IMG/VR virus record: IMGVR_UViG_3300032132_000050
Location: 1-20,302 of that record
Source of the DNA: a virus
Length of the DNA: 20,302 nucleotides
Reading direction: 5' to 3' (one strand)
The position numbers were made by a program, and so were the translations under genes. The notes below the pieces were generated by a model. It did no database searches. It was not told the origin of the DNA and saw only the letters and a list, made by a program, of their open reading frames with translations. This document shows positions 7,506 through 12,668 of the stretch, piece after piece. Each line of letters begins with the position of its first letter. Position 1 is the first letter of the stretch.

Positions 7506-8313
7506 AAAAAGAAATTCTGCTTTTCTATATGAAGTAGTTGTTCGTGAGATGGCTAGAAGTATTATTGGTAACAATTTAGAAAAGAAACAATATGTTGCTT
7601 ATCTGATTCGTGAATATTTTAATTCCAACACAGAATTGTCAAAAGAATTAGAATTATATAAAACCCTTAATGAAACTCAAAATCTTTCACCTTATGTGGC
7701 AGAAAAACTAATTCAAGAAACAAAACATGAATACAAAAAGATCAACAAACAAAAACTGTTTATTGAACAAAGTAAAATAATTTCTAAAATTAATAAAAAT
7801 TTATCAAAAAATGTATTTTCTAATTTTGTTCCCAACTATAAAAGCTTGGCAACTATTTCACAAATTTTTAATGATGAAACCTCAGTTAAAAATCGTGTTC
7901 TTTTAGAAGCAGCTCTTTTAAACAAAATTACTAACAATTATGAAGAAAATAGCGGAAAACAGATACCTGTTACTAATTTGGTTTATAGAACGTTCATTAA
8001 AAAGTTTAATGAAAAATACAACAATTCTTTATTGGAAGAACAAAAAACTCTTTTACATAATTACATTATGTCTTTTGATGACAATGGAATTCAATTAAAG
8101 CTCTTTTTAAATGAAGAGCTTAGTCGTTTAAAGAAGATTATAAATGAATCTTTAACACTAGAAGAGGTTGTATCTGATTCTGAAATGGTTAATAAAACAA
8201 AAAAAGTTTTAAATTTAATGGAAGATTTTAAAAATAAACCTATAGATAGCGAAGCTTTGATACAAATATTAAAAATTCAAAATTTAGTTCAAGAGGTACA
8301 AGAAAATGCCTGA
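7483..8313 (+). CDS. Unrecognised helical protein following the portal
   Basis: 276 residues, overlapping the portal C-terminus by 23 bases; GGAG lies about a dozen bases before the start. It begins with a basic patch (MRRKRHNKKRNSAFLYE) and is almost entirely helical and Lys/Asn/Glu-rich, with segments such as EELSRLKKIINESL near residue 210. No catalytic motif stands out. T4 places head-core genes 67 and 68 after gene 20, so a prohead-core role is a reasonable guess from position, but this protein is much larger than either. The base composition is very AT-rich: I hand-counted 15 G+C in the 60 bases from 7801. Confidence 0.75.
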   Translation: MRRKRHNKKRNSAFLYEVVVREMARSIIGNNLEKKQYVAYLIREYFNSNTELSKELELYKTLNETQNLSPYVAEKLIQETKHEYKKINKQKLFIEQSKIISKINKNLSKNVFSNFVPNYKSLATISQIFNDETSVKNRVLLEAALLNKITNNYEENSGKQIPVTNLVYRTFIKKFNEKYNNSLLEEQKTLLHNYIMSFDDNGIQLKLFLNEELSRLKKIINESLTLEEVVSDSEMVNKTKKVLNLMEDFKNKPIDSEALIQILKIQNLVQEVQENA

Positions 8314-8932
8314 TTTTGATATTCAAATTAAAGAAGAAAACGATGCCAACAAAGGTTTTGATATCAAAATAACAGACCCAGAAGGGCCCGAAGAGGGCTT
8401 AGGGTCCGAAGCTCCACCGGGCCCTCAAACAACCGTGCAACTTAAAATGCGCAAAATGCTTGATGGTAGTTTGGTAATATTTGACCACCCAGACATTGAC
8501 ATTGCTATTATGCCACAAATGTTCAAAATTGTAGCTTTTCCAAAAGATGAAATGGGTGATCATATATATGCAGCACAAAGCAGGTTGTTTGATTTTTTAA
8601 CTAAAAAAGGCGTTGTTGTCCTCGATTCCGTACAAGGTGGAAATTTATATGGTTCTTTGGAAGCAAACATCCCAACAGCAGCAGATCCAAATGTTGATCC
8701 AATTGAAGTAACTACTTATGTTATTGCCAAGTTCATTGAAGAAGAAAAGCCATTTTATGATCGAGAAGAAGAATACGAAGACGATGTTGATAAATGGATG
8801 TTAGAGCCAGACGATGATCACACAACTGATTTAGATTGGGCAGTTAAAACACACCAACAAAGAAAAGGCGTACAGAATAGATGGCCAGGTAGCTCTGCTG
8901 CTTATGGTTTAACAGGAATGTATAGGGCTTAA
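8306..8932 (+). CDS. Unrecognised protein in the portal-protease interval
   Basis: 208 residues, overlapping the previous gene by 8 bases. The N-terminal 45 residues are acidic and Pro/Gly-rich (DPEGPEEGLGSEAPPGPQ). Residues 48-150 look like a folded alpha/beta domain (LDGSLVIFDHPDIDIAIMPQ, then FDFLTKKGVVVLDSVQGG). The tail is acidic (EEEYEDDVDKWMLEPDDDH) and closes with a small Gly/Tyr/Arg segment. I know no named family for it. The tight overlap places it in the same transcription unit as portal and terminase, which suggests a role in head assembly. That is inference from position only. Confidence 0.72.
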   Translation: MPDFDIQIKEENDANKGFDIKITDPEGPEEGLGSEAPPGPQTTVQLKMRKMLDGSLVIFDHPDIDIAIMPQMFKIVAFPKDEMGDHIYAAQSRLFDFLTKKGVVVLDSVQGGNLYGSLEANIPTAADPNVDPIEVTTYVIAKFIEEEKPFYDREEEYEDDVDKWMLEPDDDHTTDLDWAVKTHQQRKGVQNRWPGSSAAYGLTGMYRA

Positions 8933-8936
8933 TATT

Positions 8937-9743
8937 ATGAATTTAACAGAATCACAACTTAAACAAATGATTGAAGAACAAATGGATTACCTTTTGAGGG
9001 AAAAGATAGGCGAGTGGGATCCAAGGCTTTCTAGACGCGGCAGGAGAAAAGCCTGGGGAAAACGACGCCAAAGAGGGGGAGTTAAAACTAAACCAGAAGA
9101 AGCACCAGTTATATCTGTTGACCCGTTGCCCGAACCAAAACAAAAACAAAAGCCTCAAAAACGTCGTAGACGACGAAAACGAAAAGTTTTTGATGCCAAG
9201 CGCGCAGCTAGGTATAACGATAAACAAGGGTTTACCGGCTTCGAGAGCACCCCTGAAAACATCCAAAAAGTAGTTGCTTTTCAAAAAGCAACAGGACTTG
9301 AACCAGATGGTATGCTGGGGCCCGATACAATGGCAAAGTTGAGCCAAATCGGTGATTACCGGGCCTTGACTGATCCCAAAGCATTCGCCGCGAAACCAAC
9401 AGCACCAACAGCACCAGCTACGCCCAAACCACCGGCGTGGCAGCAAAACTTCCCGCAAGCGTCGACGCCAATAGAGGCCCGCCGTCTAGACACTGCCCGC
9501 GCAGAACAACGAGGTCAGGCCGCGAAGACCAAACGCACCGCCGACGCTGCTGCAGACCTTAAGGGTTCCAAAATGCAAGGACCAGGCGCGCCACAAGGTG
9601 ACCGGGCAGCACAAGTTGCTGCTGGTCAAGCAGCTGAAAAAGCTGGTCAAGCAGCTGCACAAAGCCGCCGCGATCAGGACAAGGCAGCGCGCTTTGAGGG
9701 CCCAGGTTTGAAAAAACGAGGAGCCCCGCCACGCCCGGTTTAA
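8937..9743 (+). CDS. Basic protein with peptidoglycan-binding-like domain and Ala/Gln-rich tail
   Basis: 268 residues. An N-terminal amphipathic helix (LKQMIEEQMDYLLRE, residues 8-22) is followed by Arg/Lys-rich segments (PQKRRRRRKRK at 73-83). Residues 105-138 resemble a PG_binding_1 repeat: TPENIQKVVAFQKATGLEPD, then GMLGPDTMAKL. From about residue 145 the chain is Ala/Pro/Gln/Arg-rich and likely disordered. Base composition changes inside the gene: 9361-9420 has 34 G+C of 60, far above its neighbours. No lytic catalytic domain is visible, so it binds rather than cuts, if the domain is functional. A virion-internal DNA-binding or wall-binding protein is a plausible role. The start follows the previous stop by four bases, with no strong ribosome site. 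Confidence 0.75.
   Translation: MNLTESQLKQMIEEQMDYLLREKIGEWDPRLSRRGRRKAWGKRRQRGGVKTKPEEAPVISVDPLPEPKQKQKPQKRRRRRKRKVFDAKRAARYNDKQGFTGFESTPENIQKVVAFQKATGLEPDGMLGPDTMAKLSQIGDYRALTDPKAFAAKPTAPTAPATPKPPAWQQNFPQASTPIEARRLDTARAEQRGQAAKTKRTADAAADLKGSKMQGPGAPQGDRAAQVAAGQAAEKAGQAAAQSRRDQDKAARFEGPGLKKRGAPPRPV
9584..9598 (+). repeat. 15-base exact repeat containing GGCGCGCC, copy 1
   Basis: AGGCGCGCCACAAGG at this position is repeated exactly at 11201-11215 in another gene. Both copies encode Gly-Ala-Pro-Gln-Gly in the same frame. An exact 15-mer built on an 8-base GC palindrome is unexpected in DNA this AT-rich. Confidence 0.8.
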
Positions 9744-9746
9744 ATT

Positions 9747-9866
9747 ATGAAAGTTACAAATAAAAAAAAGCTCACAGCTGAATCAAAATCAAAAACACAA
9801 TTTACTAAAATTTCGCCCCGGAATTTTTTATCAGATTTTAAACCTAAAGAGGGAACATGGACCTAA
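9747..9866 (+). CDS. Tiny basic ORF, 39 residues, unknown
   Basis: Starts three bases after the previous stop and ends inside the start of the next gene (10-base overlap with 9857). The product begins MKVTNKKKLTAESKSK and ends in DFKPKEGTWT. It is Lys-rich with no membrane segment. The ribosome site is weak, so translation would depend on coupling to the gene before it. Tight placement between two accepted genes and a frame filling the whole gap support a real gene. The function is unknown. Confidence 0.45.
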   Translation: MKVTNKKKLTAESKSKTQFTKISPRNFLSDFKPKEGTWT

Positions 9867-10186
9867 TATATTTTATTTTAACTGCATACGGTCTAACACA
9901 AATCTTAATCTTTGGTTCAATATTCAATAAGGTACGTCCTTCAAAACAATGGCTAGGTGGCTTTGGAAAATTATTTCATTGCCCTATGTGCATGGGCTTT
10001 TGGGTAGGCGTACTTTTATTCGGAATAAACAAGTGGACGGAACTATTTACATTTGACTATACGTTGGCTAACGCTTTTATATTAGGGTGCCTTAGCTCTG
10101 GAGCTTGTTATCTTTTGGGTGTTTTGGTTAATGATTTTGGTTTTAAAGTGACGTTTAAAAATGAAGGAGATTGTCATCATGACTAA
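9857..10186 (+). CDS. Small multi-pass membrane protein, DUF1360-like
   Basis: 109 residues; AGAGGGA lies just before the start. Hydrophobic segments fall at about 3-22, 47-57 and 70-92. Between the first two is HCPMCMGFWVG (C42, C45), the cysteine-containing signature I associate with the DUF1360 family of small membrane proteins, which also occurs in phages. The C-terminus carries a Cys-His-His-Asp end. The biochemical role of the family is not established as far as I know. It sits between virion genes and the protease gene, and nothing in the sequence suggests it is part of the virion. Confidence 0.7.
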   Translation: MDLIYFILTAYGLTQILIFGSIFNKVRPSKQWLGGFGKLFHCPMCMGFWVGVLLFGINKWTELFTFDYTLANAFILGCLSSGACYLLGVLVNDFGFKVTFKNEGDCHHD

Positions 10187-10280
10187 GAAATGGAAGCTTC
10201 AACCTGTTCGTCGGTGTTGCAGCGGTTCTAAGCTCGTGCGGGTTGCGCCCGCATATTTAAGAGGTAAAATAAATGTCTAA
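10179..10280 (+). CDS. Tiny basic ORF, 33 residues, upstream of the prohead protease
   Basis: A good ribosome site (AAGGAG at about 10164) precedes the ATG at 10179. The frame overlaps both the previous stop and the start of the protease gene at 10273, an arrangement typical of real phage mini-genes. The product is basic, with VRRCCSGSKLVRVAPAYLRG in its middle. A hairpin at 10236-10254 lies within it. The alternative reading is that this is an untranslated leader of the protease gene. No function is recognised. Confidence 0.42.
   Translation: MTKKWKLQPVRRCCSGSKLVRVAPAYLRGKINV
10236..10254 (+). promoter_or_regulatory. Compact GC-rich hairpin just upstream of the protease gene
   Basis: TGCGGG at 10237-10242 pairs with CCCGCA at 10248-10253 around the loop TTGCG; a flanking G-U pair extends the stem to seven. 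There is no U-run after it, so it is not a classic terminator. It ends about 18 bases before the protease start and just before that gene's AAGAGG ribosome site, so it could influence translation or mark an RNA processing point. Confidence 0.35.
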
Positions 10281-10887
10281 AAAAGTACTTTTAAGAGAAT
10301 ATTATGAACTGTGTGAAGGCGGCGTTTGCCAAGATCTTTTAACAGAGGAAGAAAGACGACTTGTAGCAGATGGTACAACAATTCTTTCTGGCATTATGCA
10401 AAAAGCAGATGCTTTAAATGGCAATGGTCGTGTATATCCTCGTAGAGTTTTAGAAAAAGAAATAAAAAATTATCAAAAATTAGTAAACGAAAGAAGAGCT
10501 TTAGGAGAATTAGACCATCCAGATGATTCTGTCATTAATCTTAAAAATGCTTCTCATCTTGTGACTGATGTTTGGTGGGACGGTGAAAATGTTATGGGAA
10601 AAGTACGAGTCTTAAGCACGCCATCCGGTCAAGTGTTGAAGTCTCTTGTAGAAGCAGGTGTAAAACTTGGAATTTCTTCAAGAGGATTAGGTTCAACTCA
10701 AGAAAAAAATGGAAAGACTTATGTTAATGAAGACTTCCAACTTATTTGTTTTGATTTTGTTTCAGAACCTTCAACACCAGGTGCATACATGCTTGGTGAA
10801 GGTGTGGAAAAAAGTTTAAATAATGTTTTTACAAAAGCAGATAGAATTAATCGTTCATTAAATAACATATTAGAAGGTACCGAATGA
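10273..10887 (+). CDS. gp21: Prohead maturation protease, T4 gp21-like
   Basis: 204 residues, close to T4 gp21 (212). It digests the scaffold and trims head proteins before packaging. It has the assemblin-type layout: LNGNGRVYPRRVLEKEI at 48-64, a likely catalytic histidine in RRALGELDHP (H82), a second His in NASH (H95), and the serine motif GISSRGLG (S135/S136), followed by FDFVSEPSTPGAYM. These match the His/Ser pattern of T4-type prohead proteases. The start has AAGAGG upstream. It overlaps the next gene by ATGA. T4 gp21 cleaves after Glu in (L/I)-x-E contexts, and such sites occur in the capsid and scaffold proteins here. Confidence 0.93.
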   Translation: MSKKVLLREYYELCEGGVCQDLLTEEERRLVADGTTILSGIMQKADALNGNGRVYPRRVLEKEIKNYQKLVNERRALGELDHPDDSVINLKNASHLVTDVWWDGENVMGKVRVLSTPSGQVLKSLVEAGVKLGISSRGLGSTQEKNGKTYVNEDFQLICFDFVSEPSTPGAYMLGEGVEKSLNNVFTKADRINRSLNNILEGTE

Positions 10888-11315
10888 AAAAAAGTGATTT
10901 TAAAAGAATTTTAAAACCTTTAATAAAAGAATGTATTAAAGAAGTAATATTTGAAGAAGGTGTTCTCTCCAACGTTATAACGGAGGTTGTTAAAAGTACC
11001 AGAACATTAAATAATGTTCAGTTTGAGACCCAACCAAAACAACAAATAGTTGAATCAGTTAATTCAATTGAACAAAAAAAACTTGCAGAAGAACAATGGA
11101 AAAAAAAGAGAGATCAAAGAAGAAAATTATTAAACGCAGCAGGGTTTGATGATGTTGATATTTTTGAAGGTACAGAACCTTTGCGCACACCTTTAAATGA
11201 AGGCGCGCCACAAGGCCCGCTTTCAAATCTCGAACCAGGTGATTCCGGCGTAGACATTTCCGGAATATTGAATTTAGGTGGTCATAATTGGCAAAAATTG
11301 GCAAGGGGAAAATAA
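10884..11315 (+). CDS. Small unrecognised protein coupled to the prohead protease
   Basis: 143 residues, overlapping the protease by four bases. The N-terminus is a Lys/Ile/Glu helix (MKKSDFKRILKPLIKECIKE), resembling in spacing the LKQ-I-EE helices at 1-195 and 8937. The middle is a charged helix (AEEQWKKKRDQRRKLLNAAG). The C-terminus ends VDISGILNLGGHNWQKLA, which I recall as conserved in related marine phages. It contains the second copy of the 15-base repeat. Position next to the protease suggests a prohead-core or internal head protein. The function is not known. Confidence 0.7.
   Translation: MKKSDFKRILKPLIKECIKEVIFEEGVLSNVITEVVKSTRTLNNVQFETQPKQQIVESVNSIEQKKLAEEQWKKKRDQRRKLLNAAGFDDVDIFEGTEPLRTPLNEGAPQGPLSNLEPGDSGVDISGILNLGGHNWQKLARGK
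11201..11215 (+). repeat. 15-base exact repeat containing GGCGCGCC, copy 2
   Basis: Identical to 9584-9598, again encoding Gly-Ala-Pro-Gln-Gly. The surrounding bases differ, so this is a short shared tract and not a duplicated gene segment. Confidence 0.8.
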
Positions 11316-11549
11316 ATGTCCAAAAGAGCTGTTGTAGTAGAAGTGAGACCAAGAAACGACAATGAATCAATTGAAAAATTAGTTAAAAGATTCACAAAAA
11401 AATGTAAAAAAGAACGAATTGTTGAAAATTATCGGGATAGAATGTATTATGAGAAGCCAAGTAAAAAAAGAAAGAGAAAAAAAGAAAGAAGAAAGAGAGT
11501 TTTACAAAAATTACAAATGAAACTGGATAATAGATTAAACAATAACTAA
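11316..11549 (+). CDS. rpsU: Phage-encoded ribosomal protein bS21
   Basis: 77 residues, against 71 for E. coli bS21. The family pattern is clear: a short beta-strand start (VVVEVRPRNDNESIEKLVKR) matching the bacterial form with NE-(S/P)-(I/F), then RFTKKCKKERI, an Arg-rich turn, MYYEKPSKKRKRKK, and a basic helix to the end. Bacterial bS21 has the same FYEKP(S/T)xKRKR block. bS21 sits on the small subunit near the 3' end of 16S rRNA and helps initiation, so a phage copy could bias ribosomes toward phage messages. Phage-encoded bS21 has been reported in aquatic phages. The gene starts on the base after the previous stop and lies between protease and structural genes, implying late expression. 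Confidence 0.88.
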   Translation: MSKRAVVVEVRPRNDNESIEKLVKRFTKKCKKERIVENYRDRMYYEKPSKKRKRKKERRKRVLQKLQMKLDNRLNNN

Positions 11550-11589
11550 TTAGTTATGCAAGAAATATGCAAAAAAAGCGGAGTGAATT

Positions 11590-12072
11590 ATGGCAATTTA
11601 TAACGGTGCACCAAGTGTAGGTCTTAGGAACGTAGGCTCATATCAAATTTCAGGAGAACCTTGGATATCTGGAAGTGGAGCAGGTTTCGGCACTGCACAT
11701 GCTGGAAATAAAGTTAAAAGATATCAATTTCCTTTTGTCACAAGAGAAGTAACTGTAGATTTTGAACAAGACGGCTCAGGTGGTATGGACTGTGTGTGGG
11801 TGCATTTCGTTAGTGGTAGCGATCATGATTTTAGTGTTGTTGGTGATCTGGTAACAAAAGATGCAACTAGCGATGTTTTTCTTGGAAAACATTTCGTTGT
11901 AGTTAGCGGATCTTTTACTATTAAGGCAAAATTAAAAGAAATTTATGTCACTACACCTGGCGCTAATGCTGCTGAATATCATGTGATAGCAGATTTAACA
12001 AACATTCCGACAAAAAGAATGTATCCACTAACTGGATCAGGCCACACAGATAATCGATCATTTACAGCTTAA
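11590..12072 (+). CDS. Probable small virion structural protein, beta-rich
   Basis: 160 residues; GGAG lies nine bases before the ATG. It opens with MAIYNGAPSVGLRNVGSYQI and continues with alternating hydrophobic and polar strands (KHFVVVSGSFTIKAKLKEIY) that suggest a beta-sandwich. I recall similar openings in structural proteins of marine phages, but did not verify this. The downstream neighbours are fibre genes, so a head decoration or appendage-base role is plausible. There is no signal peptide or enzymatic motif. Confidence 0.7.
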   Translation: MAIYNGAPSVGLRNVGSYQISGEPWISGSGAGFGTAHAGNKVKRYQFPFVTREVTVDFEQDGSGGMDCVWVHFVSGSDHDFSVVGDLVTKDATSDVFLGKHFVVVSGSFTIKAKLKEIYVTTPGANAAEYHVIADLTNIPTKRMYPLTGSGHTDNRSFTA

Positions 12073-12087
12073 TAAAACAGAGGATTT

Positions 12088-12567
12088 ATGGCCCAGGTAG
12101 TAAAACCTAGAGGAAAATTTGGTGGAGCAATAAAATTTGGTGATGACGTCACAGACGTACATCAAATAACAGGCAGTCTTTATATTTCCGGAACTCTCCA
12201 TGCAAATGCATATAAAGTAGATGCTGTAACAACCACAATAACAAACATTGAACAACAGGGCTCCACAAAATTTGGTGATTCTACAGATGACACTCATGAA
12301 TTCACTGGCAGTTTTTATATAAAGGGTGCCACTAAAATAAATGGCAATCTTGCTCCTTCTGCCGATGAAACAAAAGATTTAGGAGCAACTGATGCACGTT
12401 GGGCAAACGTGCATGCACAAAACATCCACACAGGGGACCTTCACTTAACAAACGAGCGTGGAAGTTGGTCTGTTATTGAGGAAAAAGATTACCTTTCAAT
12501 AAGAAATAATAATACTGGACAGTTTTATAAAATCATGATGATACCAGTGCCTGACCCTGAAAATTAA
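12088..12567 (+). CDS. Short fibre protein with tandem repeat and shared C-terminal module
   Basis: 159 residues; GAGG just before the start. Two tandem repeats: IKFGDDVTDVHQITGSLYIS at 15-34 and TKFGDSTDDTHEFTGSFYIK at 60-79. Residues 88-151 (DLGATDARWANVHAQNIHTG, DLHLTNERGSWSVIEEKDYL) form a module repeated at the C-terminus of the next gene, and end in RNNNTGQFYKIMM. Beta-repeat fibres with such a terminal module are typical of phage appendages, where the end often trimerises or attaches. The protein may be a short partner, attachment piece or reduced paralogue of the long fibre downstream. Confidence 0.78.
   Translation: MAQVVKPRGKFGGAIKFGDDVTDVHQITGSLYISGTLHANAYKVDAVTTTITNIEQQGSTKFGDSTDDTHEFTGSFYIKGATKINGNLAPSADETKDLGATDARWANVHAQNIHTGDLHLTNERGSWSVIEEKDYLSIRNNNTGQFYKIMMIPVPDPEN
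12349..12540 (+). repeat. Fibre C-terminal module, copy 1
   Basis: Encodes residues 88-151 of the short fibre protein. It aligns without gaps to 14172-14357 downstream apart from the outer edges; the shared core reads GDLHL-(T/E)-NERGSWSVIEEKD. Retention of the module in two adjacent genes indicates duplication or recombination of fibre ends. Confidence 0.8.
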
Positions 12568-12607
12568 ATTTTTTTATCTTACTTTATTACACTTAAACAG
12601 GAAAATG

Positions 12608-12622
12608 ACTATTTATAAGTGA
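12608..12622 (+). promoter_or_regulatory. Candidate late promoter before the large fibre gene
   Basis: ACTATTTATAAGTGA lies in a 101-base gap, 61 bases before the fibre start. Nearly the same string (ACTATTTATAATGA) stands at 18018 in the gap after the capsid gene, 63 bases before its gene. The conserved TTATAA-(G)TGA core would be the -10 element; there is no clear -35, as expected of phage late promoters that use their own sigma factor. No experiment supports it. Confidence 0.38.
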
Positions 12623-12668
12623 CCAAAATATGGTTGGGCTTATATATTTATAAAGGGGAACATGAATA

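Noticed and set aside
8952-9458. 168-codon minus-strand frame with Cys/Trp-rich product
   Set aside because: Antisense to the 8937 gene. Its unusual Phe/Cys/Trp content is the complement of Lys/Arg/Gln/Pro codons in the real gene.
12568-12600. T-run after the short fibre gene as a terminator
   Set aside because: No stem precedes the TTTTTTT at about 12570.
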